In this document: positions 23,401-51,042 of the stretch, piece after piece
Position numbering within the stretch: the stretch's first letter is position 1
How the letters are laid out: each line of letters opens with the position of its first letter
Source: Ectocarpus siliculosus
Taxonomy: Eukaryota; Sar; Phaeophyceae; Ectocarpales; Ectocarpaceae
Assembly: GCA_000310025.1 (NCBI GenBank)
Contig: FN649728.1
Location: forward strand, 1,052,292 to 1,116,291
Length of the DNA: 64,000 nucleotides
Direction: 5' to 3'
Program-made: the position numbers and the translations under genes
Notes under the pieces: generated by a model
What the model saw: the letters and a program-made list of their open reading frames with translations, nothing else
Database searches by the model: none
What the model was told of the DNA's origin: nothing

Positions 23401-26400
23401 GCGGTCTGTGGCATCCATCGCCGTTCGCTGCAAGTTCTCGCAACATTGATGTGGTGCCAGACCGACCAGAGGAATGAGCATCTGCGCCAAGCTCTCGATA
23501 TGACACCCCTCGAGTTTAGCTCATCGCACGGGAAAAGGAAAGTGTACGAAGGTTGAATCTCCCGGCGGATACCAAATTAATATAGCACGGACCCAATTAT
23601 ACGCACGAAAACATGCCCACACAAAACGCGTTCCAACCCGACTAGTTGCGGCCGGTTGATACTGTAGTCCGACGTGTGGCAGAAACGAGCTCCAATGCTC
23701 ACCTTGAAAGATCTGTCTCTCTCCTCCGACTCCGTGTCCGCCAAGTCCTGTAAGAATGACATCTCCTTTAGCTGCCTCGTTGCCGCCCCGCTCTTCCCGT
23801 CTACAACTGTTGCTAGGTAAGCGCAGATCGCCCTGCCCCCAAGCTGCGCCGGCTGCTGCAGTCGCTCCTGCTGCAAGCCACGCTCCCCCTCGGGAGTGTC
23901 AGCGATCTGGCGGCCCCCCGGATGGCTCGGATCCCCACGACCGCTCCTTCGCCCACTGCCGCCGTTTCCGTCGTCATGGTCAGGCTCGGTGGATGCCGTA
24001 AGAGTGAGAGAGCGAAGGGCTTCTTGCTCCTGGAGCTGCCGCTGCCGTTCCGCGCGGGTACGCCTGATGGCCTCCTTTAGATCCTTTGGTTTCAGCTTCC
24101 CCGGCTGGAAAGAATCGCCGGCAGCAACAAACAAATAACGCCACGAGCAAGAAGCAGGGTGCACGCTAAAAGGGATACGACGCGACTGGTGTCTTCGTGT
24201 ACGCAGAAATATATGTATACTTGGTTCATTCATGTACTCTTATTCGTATCCTCACGCCTACCGGCCAGTTTCCGAAGTACTGTACAGTTCAATTCGAAGT
24301 GCAGTACGGCCAGGTCTAGTTCAAATCCACAGCATTCGGACACAACAGGACACCTTATCTCTGGTGCCCGCCAACCAGTTGTTTTCAACAATCTATCCAC
24401 TTCATCTCGCGCGATTCTTCGGAATCTCCTGTCGGCCATATTTCAGGGAGACAAACCACCAGCTCCGCGGCGTGGACTACCGTGTCGAACGCAAGAAGTT
24501 ATACATGTCGAAATCGACCGTGCATTTCGTCGGCACGCACGGCGGCAGGAACCAAACGAAATATCATTCGGAAATAACAACCAGCGAGAGTCTTGGAAGT
24601 AGATCGAACGACGTAATCTCTCGCCTGCTGGGTGAGAACGAAGTTGGTAGCCTGTACGGTGTCGAGGCGGGAGGGAATCACAAGACCCTCGACGACGGTT
24701 GTCTTAGTCGGACCTTTCACGGTCGATCCGAACACGCTGCCTTCTGTTGGCGGGACCCTTTTCGCGCGCCAAAACATTCAAAGGCAGGGGAAGGTACAGA
24801 CAAAAAGAACCCGAGACCGTTGATCAGGCGTTTGCGGAGAGGAGGAACAGGAATGCCGTGCATAACCTGGCTCGTCCGTTGCCGCGGTCGCTTGACTTCG
24901 AAAACGCCAAAGCTCACCGCAGCGCCCTTTAGTGCCAGGAGGCGTATGAAAGCCAGCGGTGATAATCCTTTTGATACGATGCGCTGCGTGTTGCTCGTGT
25001 CGCAGGGGTGCAGTGGCATGCAGGCGATTTCTAGACGAGCACTGAACCTTCCCTCGGCTATGACTTCATTCATCGTACCATGGCTCGACCGGTCGCCTCA
25101 TTTCCCCTCTTTTTTCAGCCGCCAGCCACTCCCCTCCAGCGTCGAACACCGCCCCGGAGCCTTTTCCCGTACCGTAGGGGTGATGTTCCGCAGATGCTGG
25201 CCTCATGCCCCACGTGTCCACCTGTGTTGAGTTTCATGGGACGCAGACAGAGGAGGAGGAGGGGTTTGTGTCGGCTTGACGATAGAGCTGCAATTCCTTG
25301 CCAACATTACTGCCATATCCAACGTGGTTTTTTGCTCGGGACGGGATCCTCGTTGACCGTTCACCTTTGTGGAAACGGAGGCCTCAGATGAAGGCCTGGT
25401 TTCTGTGCGAGGCAATTCGCTTGGCCAACGCGTCGACCGCAATGTCCCGTTGCATTTGTGTCAATTCATGACAGTAGGGGGGCTGGGTGGGGGCTTAAGG
25501 CGTACCAAACAATGTATCTTGCGTTGCCTTTGCCCTCACGAAAATGTGCGAGACGACGATCATGCTGTGCTGACAAGTACCGCCTGACGTACAGCGTAAC
25601 GTGCCGCATATTTTTAGACGATATTTCGTGCAGTGTCGACGATGTCAACTAACTCCCCTGAGGTGCACGGGAGGTCTTGTTCTTTTGGTATGGACGTAGG
25701 AGCACGTTTCTAGTTTCGATTTTCAGTACACACGATAAACTGTCTTAGCGAAAAAATCGCCACAATCCTCACAATGTCGCAAGCAGGAAAGCACAGAGCG
25801 ATTTATCGAGAAGATATTTTCCACCGCTACTGTGCCTCCGTCCTCCTCGATGATCGCGCAAATCATGTCTCACCAAGTCAGCACCCTCCCCGGCAGTCGC
25901 CAGATATCTATCGTCGACACCGCCATCGAGCCCATAGCCATCCTCCGCGTCACCGGCCTCCACCCGCCTCGCCTCCAATCCTTCCTCTGCCGCCGAAACA
26001 CCCGTCCCCCTCCCCCTTCGTACACCCGCCCCTCTAACTCTCCTAGCAGCTTGGAAACCCTCCCCATCTTCACCACCGTCAGCGGCGGCGGTACCACTAC
26101 CGTCACCGTAACCGGCGCCATGGCCCCGCGTTTTTCCCGTGTTGAAGCTCCCCTTAGAACCCGCGTCACGCCCCCACCGGTGCGGCTGTCGATGGTGCTG
26201 CCGCTCTCGATCTCTCTCGCCGCGTAGCCTGCGAGCTTGCGCGCGCGCGCGGCTGCTCCGGCAAGGGCCGAGGGAGTCTTGCAAGGCGTTGTCTTCGGCG
26301 AGGTTTGATGCCGTTGCGTCGAGGGCGGTCTCTCTGACTACACCGGGCCGACCCGCTCCCGTTACCACGCACACGATGGGCGTGAAGTTGAACTATTCGG

Positions 26401-29275
26401 AGAGCGCGAGAGAAGCACGGCGGAGAAGGAGACGAATTACTCTCGCCCCCCGCTTGTGTGGCGTCGTATTGACTGCCCATCATATTCAAGAAAGAAACCG
26501 TTGTCTACGCCTAGCAGAGATGCCACAGATGGTAGTGAGATGGTAGTGAGCTACATCGGTTTAGCGTAGCCATACCATGAAGCTATGTGAGTTCCGAGTC
26601 CGAGTTTTCTTCGGGTTGAGTGTTGGCGTGTGAATGGCCTGGAGCGGTCTCCCGAGGGCATTGATTCATGTGTTCGTTCGCTCCAGGGGGCTGATTTTCC
26701 GATGGTGTTCACACGACTCTTGACAAGAGTGTGGACCGCAACATCCGCCATCAAACGGCTCCTGTCTTATCCAGTACGACTTCCTTGGGATGGAGTTACC
26801 ACTTCATCATCGCAATGCATTTCTCAGGAGACTATTAGGACTCGGCTGTAATCACCTGTGAGACACTGACGAGGAGGTGCATCTCGGCCGAGCTGGCGCT
26901 GACGGGTGTGTGCTCGATGTGCACCTGTTGCATGCGAAGAGAACGTTCGAGAATGTTCTTGCATGGTTTGTTTCAATGTACATGTCTGGAGCGGATGCTT
27001 GAGATTTGGTAAAGTGGGGGTCACAGAGGCAAAAACGCAGGAAAACTCTCTATCCGTGCAAATGCACCCGTTTCCAACACTGCCCACAGCAGGATATAGT
27101 CGGAGGAACCCAAGAAACATTGGCGAAGTGGGGAAGTGTAGTCGCAAAGTACCTCAACCGCTCCGTTCGCTGGCACCATTCCGCGAAGAGGATCAATCTT
27201 GAAATGCGGGTGAGATTTGGTGACCTCTATCTCGAACTCGAACTGGATAGGAACCTGCATCGAGACCGGGGCGTCGTCCGCGGGTACGGAGGGCCAGCGC
27301 CATTTACTTCGCCAGATTGTTGTTTAGAACATAGCCTACATAAGGAGGCTGAGCTGTGCTGGATCTAGCGGCAGTCGAAAGGAGAGGCGAGTAGAGACCA
27401 GGGAGAGTGAGGTGTACTTTGAGGTGCCAGTTGGAGAGATGGGTCATGTCTTCGGAGCATCGAAGCAACCTGTTTCATACGCAGCACTGGCCAAACATCA
27501 TGAAAATCATACGAACCGCACCCAGCGAAGCTACCCGTTGTAAATCGCCCGTGGCGAAAGGACAACATACCTTGCATACCATCTTGACGACGCGGCGAAC
27601 GGTTTCGCCGAGCGCGTGCACGCCGAAATCCAGGCGCTCCGGGAAAATTACGTCGTTCATCACCTGTGGGGCAACACCAGCCGAAACACGATCAGACTGT
27701 GTTTTAACAGCCTTTGCGATATCATTCCAGGGTGCTCAATAGAGCTAGGTTCTCGGATCAACGCGTAGCCTGTTAGGTCAAAACAGAACATCGACACTAG
27801 CCGACCGCTATTACTAACAGTATTTGACAGCCGGCAAAGCGGCAAACGTTTCGACAGCCACTGCTCACCGACGCGCACTCCCTTGCAGCCGGACGGGCAG
27901 TGCCCTCCACAACGTGCGTCCCAGCTCCCCCCTACCTCACCACTCACCGGGTAGGCGTGCAGAGGAACGAGGAGGTTTTCGGAGTCCGTGTGCAGCCGCA
28001 AGCAGTCGTAGTGGTACCGGTGCTCCCGAGGGTGGAAGTCGACGGTGATGACCTCGCTCGATCCAGGGGCAACGAGCCCCTTTTTGTTGCACCGCATCTG
28101 AACGAGGAAAAACCAACGACACGCGAAACCCCTGAGTAGTTTGTTTTCTTCGTTTCCGGTGCGTTTCCCCTTGTTGCGAGTGGCTCCAGTGTGCCAAGGC
28201 CGGACTGCCTACATCTTAAGCAGAGCCCAAATTGTGATTCTCGACGAAATATTCCAAGCCCAACCAATACAAGAATATAATCAGATCTGTTTCTAGACGA
28301 CTTTGCAAGCTCCATGTGCCACTACTGCCCTCCACGTATATCGCTGGTACGAGTAGTGTGGCCCCACCTTGAAGTTGTCCGTGGCAGGCCCCAGGATGTG
28401 CAGGCGTTGCGAGGTGCGAGAGATGTTGACGACTCGAACGCACTGAGAGTGAGCCCTGCCCAGGACGTAACCTCCGAAATGAACCACCTTTTTTGGTGTT
28501 GTCGGAGAGTGTACAAGATCCAAGACGTTGTGGGAAGCAAGGGTGGCATGGACGTTTTCGCAGCATCCTGCGATCTCGAATCCTGAAGGGCCTTAACCCG
28601 CCGACCAGTGTCGTGTTGAAGTGGGCTGGAGCCAGACCCTCTTCACACAATAATCGATACGGGCTGCAGTAAGCGTTCACTACTTGTGATCGCACGACGA
28701 TGAATGATGCCACATATTAGTGCAGAATACAGCAGGTAGGGATCCCGACCGGGCAAAGGCTACAGCACTGGCAGGGTGACCCAAGATGCCGCCCCTTTGG
28801 GCCAAAACGCCAGCCAAGATTTGCAAGCGCTCGCTTCTGCATTTTACATCCCTTTTTTCGTTGGCATTGGGAATTCTGGAATACTGATGTTGCTTCTACT
28901 TGGAACCATTCATCTCACCGCTGGTCGCGCCTCAAAGAGGAGGTTCCGTCCCAGCCGGCTGTAGCGGTGCTTGGCCAGCCTGCTGTGAACGGCGGCGTCG
29001 CTCGGCGGAGGCATGGCGACCAGAGGCGCTAGCTCTTTCATGGCTCTAGGGACTTGCTCGAGATTGCGCTGCGATAGGAGCCCCGTCTCTCCCCCGTCGA
29101 CAGGCGGCGCCATCTGTATCTCTGGCAGGGTCGTGCTGTCCCGCCGTACCGCGTCGGCGCCGTTGAGTCGCGGAGATTTTGTGCTTCTGCTCCTGCTCTC
29201 TGGGCGGGGTAGACCTTCATCGGCGTCGCTTAACGGGGCATACGTTGTTGACGTTGGCTGCTCGACGGCCGCCAT
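17457..29275 (-). CDS. CFAP221: CFAP221 (Pcdp1/FAP221) homologue, flagellar central-pair protein; 3' end not resolved
   Basis: CFAP221 is a calmodulin-binding component of the C1d projection of the axonemal central apparatus and helps regulate flagellar waveform. Exons on the minus strand with good splice sites: 29,275-28,919 (start MAAVEQPTSTTYAPL; HRYSRLGRNLLFEARPA at the end), 28,487-28,368 (VVHFGGYVLGRAHSQ), 28,097-27,948 (GSSEVITVDFHPREHRYHYD, NLLVPLHAYP), 27,663-27,571 (FPERLDFGVHALGETVRRVV), 27,254-~27,150 (PIQFEFEIEVTKSHP, GMVPANGAVEV), 26,392-~26,178 (FNFTPIVCVVTGAGRPG), 24,104-23,703 (PGKLKPKDLKEAIRRTR, LKEMSFLQDLAD), ~23,160-23,010, ~22,560-22,383 (PDWDLYKNDDWGRRREVL, WIIRRRAGRRL). 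The first half forms PapD/ASH-like beta domains. Less certain 3' exons: ~20,980-20,813, ~20,460-20,353 (DFVDIDLLPLKEPEVKRRVL), 19,193-19,026, 18,084-17,457, the last ending at a gtaggt donor, so at least one further exon is missing. Exons between 26,178 and 24,104 are unresolved. Confidence 0.82.
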
Positions 29276-29889
29276 GTTTTCGTTCCCAGTGCCAAGACTT
29301 TCATGCGTGGCAGAAAGTAGAGACAGCTTCCTCGGTACCCGTTCCTCAATGGACTCTTCTTGTTGCGATGTTACCTTGTTTTACGGAAATGTTGAGGGAA
29401 GGTGTACGACGCAATGTTTTGCCGTGGTGTGGGGCTTTGGTGTACTGAACCAGCACACCTACATACCTGTCTGCCTGTATCGCCCAACGTCAGCGGGATA
29501 CACCCTCCGAGTGGATTGTCCAAATCTTCTAGGTTCCCTGTGAAGAGGTACTTCCTTTCGTGACCTCGATGGTCGATGACAACCCCCCCCCTCGTCTCAC
29601 CCCCTCTTATCACATTTCTCTCGTATCACTAGATCTGCCCATACTGTTCATGAGTTCCTACACGGGCCCCACTTCCATCGTCGTGAGGGCACCTTTCTAA
29701 CCGCAAGAGAACTCGTCATTCTCCTCTGCAGCACTCTACAGTAGCACGAAAACCACATTGGCGCCAGCAGCAGTCATGCACGAAACCAGCCCAAGAGCGT
29801 CATCTTCATGCCATGGCGGCTAAGCACAATGGCCTACACAACGAGGACCATGGTGAAGCCACCGAATGCGACGAGGAGCAACAGCTCTA

Positions 29890-30040
29890 CCCGACCTCGC
29901 AAGGCCGGAGACAACACCGGCGCTTCCTCGAACACCGACGATAACGCCGCCACCGCCTTCTCGGAGCAGCAAAAAAAAGTCTCCGAACTCCCACTCCAGA
30001 CGGTGCTCATGAAGAAGCAATTGATGACTTCAGAAACACA
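29890..30040 (-). repeat. Inverted repeat, arm 1
   Basis: Read on the - strand this segment contains ttgcttcttcatgagcaccg and gctgctccgagaaggcggtg, then ggcggcgttatcgtcggtgt. It aligns with 30,378-30,520 on the + strand (ttgcttcaacatgagtacca, gctgctccgtggaggtggtg, ggcggcgttgtcgttggtt). The two arms are about 350 bp apart and clearly diverged. Confidence 0.6.
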
Positions 30041-30377
30041 CTCGGGTATCATAAGTGGCTCGGCTCAGTTGTGCACTTGGTGTCCGGAGCTACAGTACTC
30101 ATCCCAATGCCTGTTCTGATACACATCCGCAGCAGTCAGAATCCAGAGATGCCGCACACTCTTTGGCAGCTGTCATGATTCCTGCTGATGTGCGATGGGT
30201 ACCGTGCCTGACGGCGTCAGCGGGGGTGCCCCACGCACCACAGTGGGGTTCATGACAGCTTCCTCTAGGATGTGTGGCATCTCTGTATACTATGGCTGTT
30301 GCAGCTATGGGACAGAAAGGGCACCGAAAGGAGTAGCTTGTACAGCTTCGTACACGCCAACTGAGGCCCTTTGAACC

Positions 30378-30520
30378 ATTCCCCGTGTGTGAATCTAAAG
30401 TCACCAGTTGCTTCAACATGAGTACCATCGGGATGTTCTATGCTGCTCCGTGGAGGTGGTGGCGGCGTTGTCGTTGGTTTTGGTGGCAGCGCGGATGTTG
30501 GCGAGCCGGGGTTGTCGAAG
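30378..30520 (+). repeat. Inverted repeat, arm 2
   Basis: Partner of 29,890-30,040. A short insertion or deletion separates the two half-blocks. Remains of a transposon, or a duplicated exon-like fragment, are both possible. Confidence 0.6.
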
Positions 30521-31965
30521 TCTTGGTAGACATCTTGCTCCTCGTCGCACATGCGAGAGCTGTACACGGCATTCCCGTAAACCTCTCTACAATGTTGACT
30601 TTGGTGCTTCCATTCCTAAACGACGTATCTCCACCGGATACGCACACTCTATGCTATGCAACTCTTTCAGCCCGGTCAGGGCTGCGTATGTATGTGTGTT
30701 GCAGGACGTGGGGCGTTGACACTGGATGACGTACCGTGTTCGGCGAGGTGCTTCCAACAAGGAAGGGTCGATGCGTACAGTAGCACCGTCAGCATGCTGT
30801 AACACTCGATAGCTGGAACTCTTGACGATGGGCTCAAACTTCGCAGTGTAAACACACAGGCAGTAGACTCAGAAAAGTTCTCTCAACGAATGCGGTACTT
30901 GCATGGATCCTCGGCAGTACTTGCACTGCACAGCAGTACAATATACCGTTGTAGTACTGTGTAGTGTGACGAGCAATGCATAGGTCAAACCGTGTGTACT
31001 TGAGAAAGAGATGATCGGGAGAGAAACGGTATGATGACACATTTTGTCTAGTACAACTCACCTATCTCGTACACAGGATGTGCTTTACAGCCACGTCGGT
31101 ACTTGACAGCTCTTTCAACCAAGTAGCCGCAGCCGGCTCGAGCTCTCTGGTTTGTGCGAGAGGTTGGAGTCGGCCCGAGAACCAAGAAAATTCTGTAACC
31201 GCTGAACCAAGGAAATGGATTCGAACCAGCACGCCTGACAATATCCAAACCTGCAACAACAATTTGCGGGGGCCCCAATAGCGTGAGAGCACACATACAC
31301 ATGACACACGAGACGACCAGCGAGCGCAACAGCACACGCGTCTCCAAAGCGGTGAGCCAGACATGCGACAGATGTATGCATTCTTCTTTGCGGATGGCCG
31401 ACAGCCACCCATGTTAGCCTTCGCGACGAAAATTATCTTGGTTTTTACCTGTGAGGGGACATTTTGGCTGACATTTTTTTTTACACCCAATGCACAGACT
31501 ACATGACCGCGCTGTTCCCACACCAATCACCGGCCGCAAACTGCGTAGGGTAATTGCGACATCCCGATGCAGTTCTTGGTTGGTCTTGCGATAGTGCTAA
31601 GATCTCGTAGGTATGAGATGTAGGCGTTCTCCCGAAACTACGGCCCGGGGTTCATTGTTCACTAGAGCACGTCGACGTATGTAGACTACATACATACTGC
31701 AACACAACAGTGAATCGTCGCCACCATCACCTCGCTTCCGGTCTCACTGCTGCTATGACTGCTGCTGCTGCTATGGCTGCTGCTGCGGTGGCTGCTGCTG
31801 GTACTGGTTCCCGTTCCACCTCCATTCGCATACTTGGGCTCAGTCCGATTCCCTCCCCCGGTAGCCACGGACACCAGGAACAGAGCCGGCCGTGTTTCAG
31901 CAATTTTCACTCTTGTGCTGCAACGAAAAACCTTCGTTCGTCGGCGAGGGCGACTACCCCGGAGC

Positions 31966-34900
31966 ATGGACAAGCATCAGCAACAGCAGTCACGGTCTGG
32001 GTCACCTTCCCTCTCTTCCCCCGACGCGCTTTGCGATGGCGGTGGGATCGCTGGAGCAGGTGAGCAATTCAATGCTGGAGGGGCAACGGCGGTTCCAGCG
32101 GCGGGATACCACGAGCGTGGAACCCCGTCGAGGTCGTCAGCGTCATCGACCAGACCTTCGTCATCGGGTGCTTTGCTCGACAATCGGCTCGCACCGCGAC
32201 CCACGCGTTCGTGGGACACTGCGTTTCAGACCAACATCAGCGGCGGCAGCAGAAAAAAGAGCAGCACAGGTACTTCCACCGCTGCCGCTGCCGCTGCCGC
32301 CGCCGCCGCCGCCGCCGCCGCCTTCCGTACCGAGTCGTCCAGCAGACTGCTCGCATCCGCCGCGGCAGTCGAAGCACGGGCGGCAGCCGACGTCGATGTT
32401 GCAACCACATCCACTGGCGCCGACGGCGAGTTGAAGTACAGCAGGGAAGCCCTGACCAACAAGTCCGAAATTATGGGCGCATCCTACGGTAGGGACGGTA
32501 CAACGCCTGAGAATGGTGCCGATTTCCGAAGGAATGCCAGCTTGGGCACGGGTAAAACAGCTTGCCCTACCCCCAGCACGAAGTCTGTGCCTGCTCCAGC
32601 CACCGCGTCAAGAGCTGCAGGAGCCGCAACGAGCGATGACGACCTCACGGATACGGATGAGGGTGTGAGTGACCTGAGCCCATATGGAAAGTGTTGTGAT
32701 GTCCTTAGGCAAAACGTTCGTGCTCTGAAGAAGGAGTGCGTGTCACTGCTCGATCTCGGCCTCGGCTGCTATGATACCTCCGGGTGAAAGCGCTGTTTTT
32801 TCAATACATTATGTCAGGTTGCCTGGCTCTTCGTAATCGAGACACGTGCTGATGGTCGTGCCATGGCATATCCATACAACAGCAAAACAATTTTGAAAGA
32901 GCCGATAGCGATGTTTCGTCCGGTGAAAGGTACCGCGGTATGGGGACGACACCTTTCGTTGACGCTGCCTCCAAGTCCCGTTACCCTCAACAAACGTGTT
33001 ACGCAGTTGCCAGGACAGGACGCGCGTCCAGCATGTCAGCACCATTGCCCCCGCACTAACTCCCCTCTGCAGCTTGTACGCACGCTTGTGCCGATTCCTT
33101 CCGTAATCCCCCACGGTTGCTCTCATCATGTGTCTCTTCGTCGGAGCGGTCTTATCTCGCGCTTGGCATCCTACAGCAGTGCTCGATGACGACGATGACT
33201 CTTGGTAGTGACCATCCTCACCTTCCGATTCTCGTGTATAGAGGTGGCATGTTATGGTGTCTACACAAATTCGAGGGGGCGACCTCACTCTGTCCAATAG
33301 TCAAGTGCCGATCCTTCGAACTTCCTGACGGGGCAAACCCTCTTGTTTTGTCCGCCCGTGGGTGGTTACCTTCAGTTCTTGGACTCTTTCTTTCAACTGA
33401 CAGTATGTGTGTCTATTCCTCGACTCAGCCCGTGTATCCCGTCTGCTTCATCAGGTGATGGCCAGGCTGGCGGAGTTCATCGAAATGGCCAGGCGAACCG
33501 CCGCCCACAACGAAGTGAGAGTACGAGGGGTTTTCTAACAGCTTGGTGTAGTCTCCATATGGCAGTGCATCACACCTGAGTAACATAATGTTCAGAAAGA
33601 TATTTCGCGGGTCAAGGTCATGGCACTGGAACCGGATCGGTGACAGGGAAGGGGGTTGGCTGAAATTCGCGTACCCATGTATCCGCTCCCTGTTACGGGC
33701 AACCGAGGTAATGTTTGCAAGCCGCCGTCTCTTCCAGACGCGAAACAACTTTATGTCGTCCGGCTATCATGAGAAAAAACTATTCCGTTCTGAGTGAATA
33801 AATACCATTATCCATCTATCGGGAGTAAATGCCGAGGAGGGTCGGGTACCTCGAAGCACTGTTCTCACAATATCTCGAAATCTTGCACCAAAAGTGAAGG
33901 GAGAATAAGGGGTCACGTGTCATGTGAATGGACGAGTCATTTAGTAAACCTAGCTGATATCGAAGTGAAGCAACAATCATTAACTCAATACCCGAGCGGC
34001 TTTAGTTGGAGCATTGACTATGCGTGTGTACATTTTCTGAACGAAACACGCAGGAGCTATCTCAGGAGCTGGCTGCTGAGAAGAGGCGGGTCGCGCACAG
34101 CACCCGCAAGCTAGAACAGAGCCACATCACATGCACCGAACTCAGAGAATCTCTGGCGCTGGCGCAAGATACGGTATAACAGTTGCTTCCTTCGTGTTCC
34201 ATCCACGTCTTGACAAAAACATGTACCAGTAGTGTGTAGATGCGCGTGGGAAATTTCAGTCATTGCTGAGCGGGATTCACTTTGTCCCCAAAACGTAGTC
34301 TACGTACATCATACGTTGTTCAAGCATTCTTGGGACCCCAGGTCAAAAAGAGAGATATGCAATTCATTCCAGTCATTGCAAATCATGGCCCTTCCGTCGA
34401 CAGGGTTTGCAATGCTGGTCCCCCCCACAACCAAGACAAAAGTTCACAGCTACAATTGAGTCTTACTCTCCCAATACCAGGTTGTGAAGCTACGTGAACA
34501 CGAGATGGCCTGGGCCGAGAGCACAGCCAGCGAGATGTCTCTGAGGTCGGAGATGTGCGCGCTCAAAGACGAGTACGCTGGCGTTTCTGGAGACGCCTCG
34601 GCTCTCAGGAAGCGTTGCGACGTGCTCGAGCGGGAGAACGCTGAACTCGTGGAGAGGTGAGCGGCGGTAGCATGCCTACCTCGTGGTTTGCTTCGCAGCG
34701 CGCGAAAGGTGACGTGATGACACCATCACTTCCAGCTGTGCTGTCGAAAGTACCACGTGTTTCGCTGCAAGTTGAAGCTGGACCCATTCTATGTCCTGAT
34801 GCTCTCTCCCGTTCTCCCTCAAATCCCGCACGCTTCTGCTACGATAAAATTATCGATACTCTTGTTGGAGTACCTCTTCTCCGTTGCGCAGCATACGCCG

Positions 34901-35479
34901 TTGCATTAATCCAAACACGAGTTTGTTCTCGTGCCAGGTTCGCGACGATGGCGGAAGAGAAGAGGCAGATGGAATCCAAGGCGCGCCGGCTGCTGAGGAG
35001 CGACAGGTACCGCGGCTACTGAATCCAACGAGAAATACGTAGTCCGTCCGTGTGGAGGGGCCCAGCGAGATTGATTTGATATACACAGGACAGGGAGAAA
35101 CGAGACACACATGTTGGCCAGAAGTGATTCATTGAGACAACCGCGCCTGTCTACCCGCCGTCTAGTTGAGAGGGACTTTTCTCGTCCTGTAGCGTCGACA
35201 CATGTTCTTGTAGTGATTACATGTCGTGTAGTGAAGATTACCCGGTCTCAGCGAAAGCTCCTCCCTTTCTCTTTAGTGTTCGTTCTACGGTGTTGTGCTG
35301 GACCCCTGGGCTGTTTGTATCATCGATCTATTGGTGAGCGGAACTTCTCGAGTATGAAGGCGAAAAGAATGGTGGGGGGGCCCTTCTCGCCCAAACCGGA
35401 TGTTTTCGATTCTCATCGATTGCCCGTCATAGCAACCGAGCAGCCGGAGGTTGTTTGTGTTGGGTGTGAGATTCTGTAG
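31966..35479 (+). CDS. Unrecognised Ser/Ala-rich protein with C-terminal coiled coil
   Basis: The first exon, from ATG 31,966 to about 32,783, encodes a low-complexity, Ser/Thr/Pro-rich region (MDKHQQQQSRSGSPSLSS), a run of about 14 alanines at 32,280-32,325, an acidic stretch DDDLTDTDEGVSDLS, then CCDVLRQNVRALKKECVSLL. Exons 34,054-34,173 (ELSQELAAEKRRVAHSTRKL), 34,481-34,656 (VVKLREHEMAWAESTASEM, RKRCDVLERENAELVER) and 34,938-35,006 (FATMAEEKRQMESKARRLL) join in phase and are rich in heptad-like E/K/L patterns. A last exon may run from 35,089 to at most the stop at 35,479. Exon 1 does not join exon 2 in phase, so an exon between 32,783 and 34,054 is probably missed. A CAG|gtgagc site near 32,060 could be an intron donor. 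Function unknown; a scaffold or cytoskeletal role would be a guess. Confidence 0.6.
32276..32325 (+). repeat. GCC/GCT trinucleotide run (poly-alanine in the coiled-coil gene)
   Basis: About 15 consecutive gcc/gct codons. The pure gcc part is at the 3' end. In the predicted frame it encodes alanine. Confidence 0.9.
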
Positions 35480-36496
35480 ACTACAAATCTCGGGAATCGA
35501 AATCGTCGAGGTTACGCCTCCGCTGGTCGGTCGCCTCGTCATTGGAATACACAGTTCTGGGTCTCAATCTATTGTAGGTTAGTTCGTCGCGGAGCTTTGT
35601 TGGTATGGTTGGCGATGTATTGACGCGCCTCGCGTCTCGATTCATTCTTTCTTGCGTGCTCTCGGCGTAGGGCCTGCTGGGTTTCGGCGGCTGTTGGTGC
35701 ACATCGTGCATATTCGTGGTCGTTGTTCGCTACGTCGACCGCCCCTCAATGAAGCATATCTATTGCACAATTTCCAGTAGCTGTTGGGTTTCGTTCTGGT
35801 CTTGGTTGTTTCTGTTCTGGCATGACCAATAGTTCCACATTGTCAAAGTTGTGTCCGGCCACAAACTGTGAAAGGAACACGAGGCTCGTCGTCCTATGGT
35901 GCATCTTCGATGTAGCCAAACGGCCATAGATACCATAGAGTTCGCCGGTTTGAATGTGGTTTTTTGTGGAACCATTCTTCACAGTATATCTCGTACATCG
36001 CAAGAGCTGGGCCCCAGACGAGCATGCCTCATCACGGCGTAAGGATGAGCTACCCTTGCAGCGGCTCCGCCGTGGATGGGGATGCTCAACTTCCGTGAAT
36101 GTTTTGCCCCGGGTTTCCACGTCAAAACCTCATGACTGATACTCTTCTCACGTGCACGCACGCCAACTTGGCCGAACAATCCCCGTTCACTTGAAAAAAT
36201 CGCACCACCATAAAGACGCTAAATCCGCCAGGAACAACTCCAGTTCCATACCGTTCACTTGGAATCAATATGAGGGAGTGACCCTCACCCACAACCCCAC
36301 CCACAACAACATCAACTCCTGTAAACCAACAACGCCAGTAGCCCTACGTGTCCAAACCCCCTCCGTTTCGTCTAGACGTGGTCCCAAGAGATCATGCGAT
36401 CACCACGCAAAATCAACCCCCACCACGACAGCCACCAAACACAGCAGCAAACATTCACAGGCAGATAGGCCAGAAATGGGTAAATCAACCGCGAGC
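35480..36496. other. Convergent intergenic region, no gene seen
   Basis: Lies between the 3' end of the coiled-coil gene on + and the 3' end of PEX1 on -. Only short open frames. Confidence 0.45.

Positions 36497-51042
<14,546 letters not shown>

Larger units (their letters stand above)
29276..31965. other. Intergenic region between CFAP221 and the coiled-coil gene (divergent)
   Basis: Holds the upstream regions of two divergently arranged genes and an old inverted repeat (29,890-30,040 and 30,378-30,520). No other gene is supported. Open frames here are short and overlap each other on both strands. Confidence 0.45.

Noticed and set aside
25870-26169. Alternative minus frame (MAPVTVTVVVPPPLTVV) as a beta domain of CFAP221
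   Set aside because: All three minus frames are open in this GC-rich stretch, and only the 26,392-26,178 block has family resemblance.
31140-31235. Possible permuted tRNA on - (ggttcgaatcc followed by ggttcagcggtta)
   Set aside because: The putative T-stem pairs over only about 3 bp and there is no matching acceptor or anticodon stem.
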